A stretch of 64,000 bases of DNA, from assembly GCA_018971025.1 (NCBI GenBank), contig JAGWVE010000001.1:27124-91123 (forward strand), written 5' to 3'. Position 1 is the first letter of the stretch. Every line of letters starts with the position of its first letter. The translations under genes were made by a program, and so were the position numbers. The DNA is from Bacteroidota bacterium (GTDB taxonomy: Bacteria; Bacteroidota; Bacteroidia; Chitinophagales; Chitinophagaceae). This document shows positions 52,091 to 62,627 of this stretch, piece by piece. The notes under the pieces were generated by a model. It ran no database searches, was not told the origin of the DNA, and worked only from the letters and a program-made list of their open reading frames with translations.

Positions 52091-53896
52091 TTGGCTAATA
52101 TTATTCATGTACTGCCCGATAACATCGCAAACCAGATTGCCGCTGGCGAGGTGATTCAGCGCCCTGCTAGTGCTGTTAAGGAGCTACTAGAGAATGCAGT
52201 AGATGCGGGGGCCACTTCTATTCAACTGATTGTATCGGACGCCGGCAAGGCACTCATACAAGTCATAGACAATGGTAAAGGCATGAGCCCATCAGATGCG
52301 GCCCTCGCTTTTCAGCGCCATGCCACCAGTAAAATAAAAGCCATTGAAGATTTGTTTGCCATTAAAACCATGGGGTTTAGGGGTGAAGCACTTGCTTCGA
52401 TTGCCGCGGTGGCACAGGTAACAGTAAAAACAAGAAGAGCCGAAGACGAATTAGGAACAACAGTTGATATAGAAAATAGTGCCGTTCAAAAACAGGAAGC
52501 TTGTAGTTGTCCGGTGGGTACGAATATTTCTATGAAAAATTTATTTTTTAATGTGCCTGCGCGACGCAACTTTTTAAAAAGCAATGCCGCCGAACTCAAG
52601 CATATTATTGATGAATTTATTAGAGTGGCGATGGCCTACCCCGACCGACTTTTTACATTAACGAGTAATGGTCAAGAAGTTTTTCATTTAGCGCCCGGCA
52701 ATATTAAACAGCGTATTGTTCAAATCTTAGGAAATACCTACACATCAAAACTTGTGAGTGTTACCGAGCACACAGACTATATGAATATTTATGGTTTTAT
52801 TGGAAAGCCCGAAACGGCTCGTAAAACCAGGGGTGATCAGTATTTTTTTGTAAACAACCGTTTTATAAAAAGTGCTTATTTAAACCACGCTGTTAACGCG
52901 GCATACGCCGATTTAATTCCCAAAGATTCATTTCCAGGTTACGTATTATTTATTGACCTTGATCCTTCTCAAGTAGATATTAATGTGCATCCTACCAAAC
53001 AGGAAATTAAATTTGAGGACGAAAAAATCATGTACGCTTTTGTGGGTGCCGCTGTTAAACACGCACTGGCACAGTTTAGCGTTGCGCCTTCCTTAGATTT
53101 TACGTTAAACGCAGATATACAAGGTTTAGACGCCGTTAACAAACCATTTACTTCAGAGAAAAAGGAAGCCACTGCTTCAAGTTCTTTGTACCAGACCTTT
53201 ACACAAAAGCACCAAGCGCATTTTATAGAAAAAGAAAGCAAAGGAAACTTAGGGCATTGGAAAGACTTTTATGAAATGCCATCTAAAGGCGAAACCATTA
53301 CGCCTAAAAAACCAAGCTTAGAAATAATAGCAGATACGCCCCTTATACAAATACACAAAACCTATATTATCGCATCTACTAGTAGTGGTTTTGTTCTTGT
53401 ACATCAACAATTAGCGCATGAAAGAGTGGTGTATGATAAATTGGTGATCGCTGCACAAACAGCGCAGGTGCCTACGCAAAAAAGTTTATTCCCAGTTACG
53501 CTTTCATTGAGTGCATCAGATACAGCTATTTTAAGTGAACTACTAACTGACTTACAACAAATTGGCTATTTGGTAGAACCCTTTGGTAACAACAGTTTTG
53601 TGATACAAGGCATTCCCGCCGACCTTGAACCTGGCAACGAAAAAAATGCCATTGAACTACTTTTAGAGCAGTACAAACATTTTAGTTCCGAAATTAATTT
53701 TAGTAGACGCGAAAAAATTATCAGGTGCATGGCGCGTCAACAAGCCATTAAAACAGGGCAAACTTTAGGTCAAAAAGAAATGCAAGCTTTAATTGAATCG
53801 CTTTTTGCGTGCACCACACCAGGAGTAACCCCTTCAGGTAGTCCAACGTATATTGAATACAAAGAGGATTACCTAGATCAACTTTTTGGAAAATAG
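52091..53896 (+). CDS. mutL: DNA mismatch repair protein MutL
   Basis: This is a 601-residue protein starting with TTG (reads ANIIHVLPDNIANQIAAGE). The GHKL ATPase motifs ELLENAVDAGA, DNGKGMS and GFRGEALASI lie in the first 110 residues. The transducer domain runs to about 330, then a linker and the C-terminal dimerisation domain. Where endonuclease-type MutL proteins have DQHA-x2-E, this one reads HQQLAHER at residues 438-445. MutL links MutS mismatch recognition to strand removal. Confidence 0.96.
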   Translation: MANIIHVLPDNIANQIAAGEVIQRPASAVKELLENAVDAGATSIQLIVSDAGKALIQVIDNGKGMSPSDAALAFQRHATSKIKAIEDLFAIKTMGFRGEALASIAAVAQVTVKTRRAEDELGTTVDIENSAVQKQEACSCPVGTNISMKNLFFNVPARRNFLKSNAAELKHIIDEFIRVAMAYPDRLFTLTSNGQEVFHLAPGNIKQRIVQILGNTYTSKLVSVTEHTDYMNIYGFIGKPETARKTRGDQYFFVNNRFIKSAYLNHAVNAAYADLIPKDSFPGYVLFIDLDPSQVDINVHPTKQEIKFEDEKIMYAFVGAAVKHALAQFSVAPSLDFTLNADIQGLDAVNKPFTSEKKEATASSSLYQTFTQKHQAHFIEKESKGNLGHWKDFYEMPSKGETITPKKPSLEIIADTPLIQIHKTYIIASTSSGFVLVHQQLAHERVVYDKLVIAAQTAQVPTQKSLFPVTLSLSASDTAILSELLTDLQQIGYLVEPFGNNSFVIQGIPADLEPGNEKNAIELLLEQYKHFSSEINFSRREKIIRCMARQQAIKTGQTLGQKEMQALIESLFACTTPGVTPSGSPTYIEYKEDYLDQLFGK

Positions 53897-53923
53897 CCTG
53901 CAATCAGTGATGGCAACCAAACC

Positions 53924-55273
53924 TTAATTTTTATTGTACAACACTTGAATAAACTGTTCCACTGCTTTACGAACAGCTGATGCAGTTGTGTTATGGTTGT
54001 TTACAAGTACCGAAAATAAAAGGGTTTTACCTTTTTTGGTAACCAAGTAACCACTGAGTGCTACTTGCCCACTTAGGGTACCGGTTTTAGCAAAAATTTT
54101 ACCCTGTAAATTTTTATAATTGCTACTTAAAGTGCCGCCCACTTCACCACCTGTTGGGAAAATATGCTGAAGCCTTTCAAAAGAATAGGCTTTATACATT
54201 TTATCTAAGATGGTTGTAAAGTCTTGTGGTGTAAATAAGTTGTATCTACTTAAACCACTACCATCTACCCAAGATGGTTTTTGTGGAAGGTCTGCTAAAT
54301 CGTTGGCAAGTAAATATGCAATGGTTTTTTTATCATCAAAACTTTGATGCAATTTATTTCCCACCATTAAGAGCGTTTGCTCTGCATAGAAATTATCACT
54401 ACGGTGCATGAGCGGTGTTAGTAATGAATCGAGTGGACGCGAATAAATGGTAGTAGCTGTTGCTGGTGCATTTTTATCTGTAGCTGGATCAACCGCTGTT
54501 ACTTTAATACCACCACCAAGCGCTTCCGCTAAAAGTGTGGACTCAAGCGTTAATTGATTGGTTGTCCAATTTGAAGTACGGTATGGGACTTCTTGTAGCG
54601 TGGCACTACCAGATGCGGGTTGTACCAAAAATTGATTGCTTGCCATTTGCCTAGAAACGCTAAAACTTTTGTTAATAGTAGCGTTTAGGCCTTTTATAGA
54701 ATCTTTAAAAAATAAAGGCGTAACAGTAAGTTGTCCTGCATTTTTTGCTACGCGCACCAGATTGCCATACATAGGAAATGCAGAACGTGAAGGCATATAA
54801 GAAGCGTCATAATCATCCCAAGACCATCCCTGACCAAAAGGCTTTGCTGTAAAACTTGGCGTATGTAAATAAATGTGCTTGGTATTTTTTAACACAGTAA
54901 GTAGTGGATGTGATGCGTATTCTGGTTGTAAAAAAGTAGGATCGCCAGTAGCATATACATGCACGCCAGAATCGGTACTAATAAGTTGTGCCGCAGCAAC
55001 ACTATCACCTAAATATTTTAACGCAGCAAAGCAAGTAACAATTTTAGTATTGCTTGCAGGAACAAAATATTTGTTTGCCTGGTAAGAAAACAAATTGGTG
55101 TTAGACGCCGGATCATACACATGAATACCAATATGCGCGCCCGTTAATTCGTTTGCGTTAATGATATTTTCATTGGCTGCTTTTTGTAATTGCCGCTGCA
55201 CAGAACATGCACTGAATTGCAAAACAGCAAAAACGAGTGCGGTTAGTTTACTTATACGAACTATAGAACGCAT
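53924..55273 (-). CDS. dacB: D-alanyl-D-alanine carboxypeptidase/endopeptidase (PBP4, S13 family)
   Basis: This is a 449-residue envelope protein. The N-terminal lipobox-like FSAC (Cys23) follows a hydrophobic segment, so it may be a lipoprotein. The three penicillin-binding motifs are S74-x2-K77 (PASNTK), SDN at 292-294 and K396-T-G. GSGLSRYN is also typical of the family. It trims or cleaves peptidoglycan crosslinks in the periplasm. A TATATTTA element lies 31 bases upstream of the start. Confidence 0.95.
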   Translation of the reverse strand: MRSIVRISKLTALVFAVLQFSACSVQRQLQKAANENIINANELTGAHIGIHVYDPASNTNLFSYQANKYFVPASNTKIVTCFAALKYLGDSVAAAQLISTDSGVHVYATGDPTFLQPEYASHPLLTVLKNTKHIYLHTPSFTAKPFGQGWSWDDYDASYMPSRSAFPMYGNLVRVAKNAGQLTVTPLFFKDSIKGLNATINKSFSVSRQMASNQFLVQPASGSATLQEVPYRTSNWTTNQLTLESTLLAEALGGGIKVTAVDPATDKNAPATATTIYSRPLDSLLTPLMHRSDNFYAEQTLLMVGNKLHQSFDDKKTIAYLLANDLADLPQKPSWVDGSGLSRYNLFTPQDFTTILDKMYKAYSFERLQHIFPTGGEVGGTLSSNYKNLQGKIFAKTGTLSGQVALSGYLVTKKGKTLLFSVLVNNHNTTASAVRKAVEQFIQVLYNKN

Positions 55274-55304
55274 AGGACGATTGATGAATTGTTATTTAAT
55301 ACCC

Positions 55305-55312
55305 TAAATATA
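55305..55312 (-). promoter_or_regulatory. -7-like element TATATTTA of dacB
   Basis: On the minus strand this differs from TAnnTTTG in the last base, 31 bases before the dacB ATG. It lies just after the stop of the arginase-like gene. Confidence 0.4.
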
Positions 55313-55315
55313 AGG

Positions 55316-56458
55316 CTATAATCTTTCTACAGCGCGCATCCAACGCTCAGGAATTTCATTTTTTCCGGCATGGATATAATCTTTAAGGCTGCAAGCCACA
55401 AATTCACCATCGTGTAATTGCATCCACCAACGGCCCGTTCTTTTGCTTTGTAAAAACACCGTTTGCACTTCGGCAAATGCCATGGTAAACTCATTAAACT
55501 CATTGCGGTTAGCAAGTGACGCTTCTTGTTTGCCTCTGTTCACGCCATCCATGATATACCATAACATATGCGCAATTTGCTTAGCGGTCATTTGGTGTAC
55601 ATCCTGCGCTGGCATATACCCGTAAATACCAATGGTATTACATGTATGGCTCATGCCTGCATATTGTGTTAACGTACAAGCTTCTTCACCATTAAATCCG
55701 TTGGGTGATAAATGATTGGCAGGTGCATGCGCATGTTGTATGGCCGCTATGTCAAAAGAAAATAAATGGGAATTTCGAATAGCAGGTTCCATTTCAGAAA
55801 TGTCTTCTTTTACTTTGCCTAAACGGTAGCAATCAAACCTAAACTTATCAATGGTTTCCAGCATCTGCGGATGCATAAAATAACTTTGAAACCCAATATG
55901 ATTGTAATGCTTTAAATGATTGGGCATCCCCGTAAATAATTCTACTAAAAAATTATCGGCAGGTAATACGCTTTCCATATCCATGTCTATGCGGGCATCC
56001 ACACAAACAGCGTCAATAATTTTATTTTCGTTTACATAAGACTGGTACTGCGCCAAGGTAACATCATGCGAGCCACCTAATATCACCACTTTTTTACCGG
56101 CATAAGTCAGCTCATTAATAACCATGCGAAGTGCTGCATAACTGTCCTGCAGTGTAGCGCCACATTTAACGTTACCAATATCTGCAACTGTAACAGCAGT
56201 ATGCCAGTGGTATAAATTATAAAATGCAAGCCTAATGGCATCTGGTGCATCCGTGCTTGTATATTCGATACCAGCTCCACGCATTTCACCACAGCCTACT
56301 AAAACAATATCTGCTTTTTCAAGATCTGGGAAAACTTGATCGTACACTGCTATATGGGTTCCTAATTGCGTGTCTTTGAAACCTTCATCCTGGGTTAATT
56401 GAGCAATATTAACGGGCTCGAGAAAATCAATGACAGAATCTAAAGAGGAACTTGACAT
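55316..56458 (-). CDS. Arginase/formimidoylglutamase-fold protein with altered metal site
   Basis: This is a 380-residue protein of the arginase/agmatinase superfamily. GGSHD (H131), DARID (D154, D158) and SFD (D236) mark the three metal motifs. Two of the six ligands of canonical enzymes are replaced: the His of DAHxD is R156, and the second Asp of SFDxD is A238. Canonical family members hydrolyse ureido or formimino substrates with two Mn ions; this one may bind one metal or none. The gene follows the response-regulator gene by 56 bases and precedes dacB. No histidine- or arginine-degradation genes are nearby. Confidence 0.85.
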   Translation of the reverse strand: MSSSSLDSVIDFLEPVNIAQLTQDEGFKDTQLGTHIAVYDQVFPDLEKADIVLVGCGEMRGAGIEYTSTDAPDAIRLAFYNLYHWHTAVTVADIGNVKCGATLQDSYAALRMVINELTYAGKKVVILGGSHDVTLAQYQSYVNENKIIDAVCVDARIDMDMESVLPADNFLVELFTGMPNHLKHYNHIGFQSYFMHPQMLETIDKFRFDCYRLGKVKEDISEMEPAIRNSHLFSFDIAAIQHAHAPANHLSPNGFNGEEACTLTQYAGMSHTCNTIGIYGYMPAQDVHQMTAKQIAHMLWYIMDGVNRGKQEASLANRNEFNEFTMAFAEVQTVFLQSKRTGRWWMQLHDGEFVACSLKDYIHAGKNEIPERWMRAVERL

Positions 56459-56514
56459 AGCTAGTTATTTGTGCCTCTATAACGTCTAAGCAGCCTTAAA
56501 ATTGCGTTTGAATC

Positions 56515-57222
56515 TTAGATTTCTGTATACTTATATCCTACCCCTCTAACCGAGTGAAAGTACTGAGGATTGCGACTATCCGCCTCAAAGTACTTACGAA
56601 AACTGAGTATAAAATTATCGATGGTGCGGGTGGTTGGATAAACCTGATAACCCCACACTACTTGTAGTATTTTTTCACGCGTAACCACTTCACCTTTGTT
56701 TTCGATAAGCAGTTTTAAAAGCATCACTTCTTTTTTGCTAAGCTCCACAGTATCCCCATTATAACAAGCGGCCGTTTGTGCTTTAAAATCGATGGTATTG
56801 TTGCCAAACGCATAGGTATCCGCAATAGTATTTTTATCTTGAATGCGTTTATTTTTGTCAATGAGTTTTTCGACGCGAAGTAATAATTCTTCTAGATTAA
56901 AAGGCTTGGTTAAATAATCATCGGCACCTTTTTTTAAACCCAGCACCCTATCCGCACTTGCATTTTTGGCACTCAGCATTAAAATAGGCACTTCGTTATT
57001 TGCTACACGCACTGCTTCGGTAATAGCAATACCATCCACTTCCGGAAGCATAATATCCATGATGATCAAATGAAAAAATTCATTTGAAATTTTCTTAAGC
57101 GCTACCGCCCCATCAAAAGCAGAAGTAACCTCATAGCCTTCCATCTCTAAATTGAGCTTTAGGGTTTCGTGGAGGTTTTCCTCGTCTTCTACTAGTAATA
57201 TGGATGCTTTGGTATTTGGCAT
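56515..57222 (-). CDS. OmpR-family response regulator
   Basis: This is a 235-residue regulator. The receiver domain has the acidic pair E12/D13, the phospho-acceptor D56 in IIMDIMLP, and the conserved T/S and K (LSAKN, LTKPF). A winged-helix DNA-binding domain (about 135-233) ends VRGVGYKYTE. It overlaps the sensor-kinase stop by one base (TAATG), so the pair is translationally coupled. Target genes are unknown; gldH lies directly upstream of the pair. Confidence 0.95.
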   Translation of the reverse strand: MPNTKASILLVEDEENLHETLKLNLEMEGYEVTSAFDGAVALKKISNEFFHLIIMDIMLPEVDGIAITEAVRVANNEVPILMLSAKNASADRVLGLKKGADDYLTKPFNLEELLLRVEKLIDKNKRIQDKNTIADTYAFGNNTIDFKAQTAACYNGDTVELSKKEVMLLKLLIENKGEVVTREKILQVVWGYQVYPTTRTIDNFILSFRKYFEADSRNPQYFHSVRGVGYKYTEI

Positions 57223-58214
57223 TAGCTATTAAATGTTACAACAAATTTACTGCCTTGTGGTTTGTTATCTGTCACAGAAATGTTTGCATTATGATTTTGG
57301 GCAATTTTTTTGCACAAAAAGAGGCCAAGGCCAGTACCCTTGGTATTGCGGGTTGCTTCTGAGCCGATCCTATAAAACTTTTCGAATATTTTGGCTTTTT
57401 CGGTGTCAGGGATTCCTTTGCCGCTGTCAATAACCTCAAGTGTAACGAAATTTCCCGCTTGCGCTAACACGACCTTAATATCCGTTTCTTGAGGCGCATA
57501 TTTGTGTGCATTTTCTAGGAGATTGTTTACAAGCATTTGAAGCAGGAGCGTTTCTCCGTCTAAATACAATGAAGCCTCTATTTGTTCCGCTACAACTCTA
57601 GCAGGATAATGTCTTTTAAAAGTATCGATGCAACCTTCTACTAAATCCGAAAAATTTATTTCGATACGTGACTCTTTATATGCTTTACTATCAAGTTGAG
57701 AAGCGAGTAAAATATTATTGCAAAGCATGTTTAAGCGGTTGGCTTCTTGTAAAGTACTTGCAATCATTTTTTCTTGTTGCGCAGGTTCAAGCTTTCGCTT
57801 TTGTAGTGTTTCTAAATTAAGCTGCGTTACAGCAATAGGCGTTTTTAATTCGTGTGTAACCGCCATCATAAAATTTTGTTGTTGCACAGAAGCTCTAATT
57901 TGTCTACGGGTAGCCCTATATACATACACCGCACCCACTACAATGAGCGCTAAAAATGTTAGACCCTCAGCGATATATTGAACACGCTTTCGTTGTTGTT
58001 TTTGAATTAATTGCTGCGCGGTTGGTTGAAGGGTTGCACTGTTTTGAACAGTCCCTGAAATTTGCTGTAACTGAACAGCAGTAAGGGTATCGTTTTGTTT
58101 AACGAGTGCAATAAACCACCACAAAAGAGCCGCAATCATATAAGTAAGTAGCGCCCAGTAAACAATGGTAACCGCTGCAAGCCTTCGATTGATTTTTGGC
58201 GTAAAATTTTTCAT
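57222..58214 (-). CDS. Membrane sensor histidine kinase
   Basis: This is a 330-residue kinase with two TM helices (about 13-37 and 83-100) enclosing a short periplasmic segment of about 45 residues. There is no obvious HAMP domain. The HisKA domain has the phospho-acceptor H121 (VTHELKTPIA). The HATPase domain shows N-box NNLLENAHKYAP, DSGKGIP and GTGLGLFLC. The small sensor suggests it senses membrane stress or works with a partner. It begins 4 bases after gldH, which places it in the same transcription unit. Confidence 0.95.
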   Translation of the reverse strand: MKNFTPKINRRLAAVTIVYWALLTYMIAALLWWFIALVKQNDTLTAVQLQQISGTVQNSATLQPTAQQLIQKQQRKRVQYIAEGLTFLALIVVGAVYVYRATRRQIRASVQQQNFMMAVTHELKTPIAVTQLNLETLQKRKLEPAQQEKMIASTLQEANRLNMLCNNILLASQLDSKAYKESRIEINFSDLVEGCIDTFKRHYPARVVAEQIEASLYLDGETLLLQMLVNNLLENAHKYAPQETDIKVVLAQAGNFVTLEVIDSGKGIPDTEKAKIFEKFYRIGSEATRNTKGTGLGLFLCKKIAQNHNANISVTDNKPQGSKFVVTFNS

Positions 58215-58218
58215 GTGG

Positions 58219-58707
58219 TTAAGGCGCTGCTTTTTCTACGCGTATACCAGCACTTAATACAGCAGCAAGTGGCTCGTCACGCATAGCCTGTGCAATGGTA
58301 AAAGTATAAACGCCTGCTTTTAATGCAACAGGGGCATTGGTGATTTTAATTCTACTATCAAAAATATCATCCATACCAGCACCGAGCCAACCTTTGGTAT
58401 TGTCGGCAAGTTTTAAATTTACAAGTTGTGTTTGCTTGGTACCTGCTGGAGATTGCGTACTAATGTTTACCCAAATATTATTGTACTTATAGGCATCGGT
58501 ATGTCTAATTACAAAATAAATATAGTAACGCGCCGTTGTATCTTTTACTGCAAAAGAAAACGTTGGCTGCTTAGATACATGCCACTCATTTTTTGGAAAA
58601 CTTTCAAACTTTTCAAATACATCGATGGTATTGCATGAAAAGAGCACCACACAACATAGAAGACAAGATGTTAGAAGCGTTAAAAAGCTATATTTTTTCA
58701 CAGCCAT
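58219..58707 (-). CDS. gldH: Gliding motility lipoprotein GldH
   Basis: This is a 162-residue lipoprotein with the lipobox VLFSC (Cys25). The family segments CNTIDVFEKFESFPKNEW, split here by the lipid Cys, and VIRHTDAYKYNNIWVNI are present. GldH is an envelope lipoprotein needed for gliding in Flavobacterium and is found in many Bacteroidota, gliding or not. It lies 36 bases after yicC and 4 bases before the sensor kinase, an arrangement that suggests co-transcription with a two-component system. Confidence 0.92.
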   Translation of the reverse strand: MAVKKYSFLTLLTSCLLCCVVLFSCNTIDVFEKFESFPKNEWHVSKQPTFSFAVKDTTARYYIYFVIRHTDAYKYNNIWVNISTQSPAGTKQTQLVNLKLADNTKGWLGAGMDDIFDSRIKITNAPVALKAGVYTFTIAQAMRDEPLAAVLSAGIRVEKAAP

Positions 58708-58715
58708 ATTTTATA

Positions 58716-58723
58716 TAAAATTA
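58716..58723 (-). promoter_or_regulatory. Weak -7-like element TAATTTTA before gldH
   Basis: The minus strand has TAATTTTA, 8 bases before the gldH ATG, one mismatch from TAnnTTTG. gldH may instead be read from the yicC promoter. Confidence 0.25.
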
Positions 58724-58743
58724 CAGACTTGCCTACACAAATC

Positions 58744-59619
58744 TTATAAAACGTTTAATATTTGTTCCTTGGCTTTTTCTAGTTCATCTTTCATTAAAAT
58801 TACGAGCTGCTGTATTTCAACATCATTGGCTTTAGAACCCGTGGTATTGATTTCGCGGCCAAATTCTTGTAGTATAAACGAAAGTTTTTTTCCCTTGCTA
58901 AGTTCTTTTTCGGCTAGGATAGACCTAAAATAAGCGCAGTGATTGTTTAAGCGTACTTGCTCTTCGCTGATATCAATTTTTTCGATGTAATAAATGAGTT
59001 CTTGTTCTAAACGGTTACCGTCGTAATTATCCTTACCTACTTGCTCTTCTAATAGTTTAACAAGACCTTCTTTAATTTTAATTCGGCGTTTAGGTGCTAG
59101 TATGGTAAGGGCTTCTTGGTGCTTTTCGATATTGCTAACACGTAATAGCAAATCGGCTTCTAAAGAAAGTCCTTCATTTTTACGGTGTTCATTTAATTGA
59201 TAAATGGCTTCTTTTAATACTTTTTGAAAACCTTCCCAATCGGTGTCTGATAAAGTTTCGGAAGAAGCAGTAATCACTTCTGGCAGTTTTAATAGGGTAC
59301 TTAACAAGTCTCCCTCCGGAAGTCCAAGCTCTTTTGCAAGCGCTGCCACAGGCTCGTAATAGGCTTTTGCTAAATCGGTATTGATAGAAACAGGTTTGCC
59401 CGTTCCATTTTGTTTGATGGTAATAAAACACTCCACACTTCCTCTTTGTAAACCCTCATTGAGCATGTTTCTGATCTCAAACTCAAATGGCTTTAATAAG
59501 GCAGGAATATTGATACGAAGGTCAAACTGCTTTCCATTCAGCGAACGCACTTCTACTAAAAAAGTTTTATCGCCAATGGTTTGCTCGGCTCTACCGTATC
59601 CTGTCATCGAATATAACAT
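58744..59619 (-). CDS. YicC family endoribonuclease
   Basis: This is a 291-residue protein with the invariant N-terminus MLYSMTGYGRAE, a central coiled-coil helical region and the C-terminal DUF1732 segment (LNNHCAYFRSIL to INTTGSKANDVEI). YicC proteins are now regarded as endoribonucleases linked to stationary-phase and small-RNA turnover. It begins 16 bases after the Nudix-regulator gene and precedes gldH by 36 bases. Confidence 0.93.
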   Translation of the reverse strand: MLYSMTGYGRAEQTIGDKTFLVEVRSLNGKQFDLRINIPALLKPFEFEIRNMLNEGLQRGSVECFITIKQNGTGKPVSINTDLAKAYYEPVAALAKELGLPEGDLLSTLLKLPEVITASSETLSDTDWEGFQKVLKEAIYQLNEHRKNEGLSLEADLLLRVSNIEKHQEALTILAPKRRIKIKEGLVKLLEEQVGKDNYDGNRLEQELIYYIEKIDISEEQVRLNNHCAYFRSILAEKELSKGKKLSFILQEFGREINTTGSKANDVEIQQLVILMKDELEKAKEQILNVL

Positions 59620-59635
59620 AGTAACTATTTATAAA

Positions 59636-60373
59636 TTAAAAATCGATACCCACCCAATTTCGCTTACGCTGCTCGTATTTTTCAAAATCAAACTTGTATA
59701 ATTTACCGGGCCTGTGAGGAACATCCTGCTCTATTTCATTGATATCAATTAAGAGCTTCATGGATGCAAACTTTTTCCTAAAATTTCGTCTATCCAGTGC
59801 CAAACCAGAAATGGCTTCATATAAGTTTTGAAGCTCACGGAGTGAAAACTTTTCTGGCAATAAATTAAAGCCAAGCGGATGCTCCTGAATTCTTTTTTGC
59901 AACCAAGCATGACAGGCATCTACAATTTCTTTGTGGTCAAATGCCATTTCTTTTAAATCATCAACGCTATGCCAGTGTAGTTCGTTTGCTGTAATAGCTA
60001 ATTCGTGATGGTTGATATTGAGTAAAGAACAATACGCTACTGTAATAACACGGCCACCTGGATGACGCGAAGGATGACCAAAGGTTTTTACTTGATCGAG
60101 GTACACATCTTTCATACCGGTACGTTCTCTCAAAACACGATATGCTGCATCGTCCAATTCTTCATTGTCTTGCACCATATCACCGAGTAACGAAAACTTG
60201 CCTTTGTAAATAGCCAAGTCACTTTTAATGAGTAGTACTTTTAATTTATTTTCTTCAAAACCAAAGATCACGCAATCCACCGTTAATGGCACTTTGGGGT
60301 AAGAAACCACCAGTTGAATGGCGTCTTTTACCTCGTCGTTGTTGATCATTTTAGGTGTTTTTTTTGTGCTCAT
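59636..60373 (-). CDS. NrtR/AraR-like Nudix transcriptional regulator with degenerate Nudix box
   Basis: This is a protein of about 245 residues from the ATG at 60373 (MSTKKTPKMIN). An ATG at 60481 would add 36 residues and abut the ligA -7 element. The N-terminal Nudix domain (25-150) has the box at residues 65-87, but the REUxEE core reads R79-V-L-R-E-R84, losing two of three catalytic glutamates. A C-terminal winged-helix region (about 175-240: FSLRELQNLYEAISG, RRNFRKKF) matches NrtR-type regulators. Family members bind ADP-ribose-like or sugar ligands to control NAD or sugar genes. The regulon here is unknown. Confidence 0.88.
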   Translation of the reverse strand: MSTKKTPKMINNDEVKDAIQLVVSYPKVPLTVDCVIFGFEENKLKVLLIKSDLAIYKGKFSLLGDMVQDNEELDDAAYRVLRERTGMKDVYLDQVKTFGHPSRHPGGRVITVAYCSLLNINHHELAITANELHWHSVDDLKEMAFDHKEIVDACHAWLQKRIQEHPLGFNLLPEKFSLRELQNLYEAISGLALDRRNFRKKFASMKLLIDINEIEQDVPHRPGKLYKFDFEKYEQRKRNWVGIDF

Positions 60374-60477
60374 AGGATAAAGTACAAGGGCTATCCCTTT
60401 TTTGTGGTTAGGCAATATACAAAGTTTAGGAATAGTGTATATAAATCGTTTCAAACCATAGGTATCTAGGCCCGTAA

Positions 60478-62625
<2,148 letters not shown>

Positions 62626-62627
62626 AT

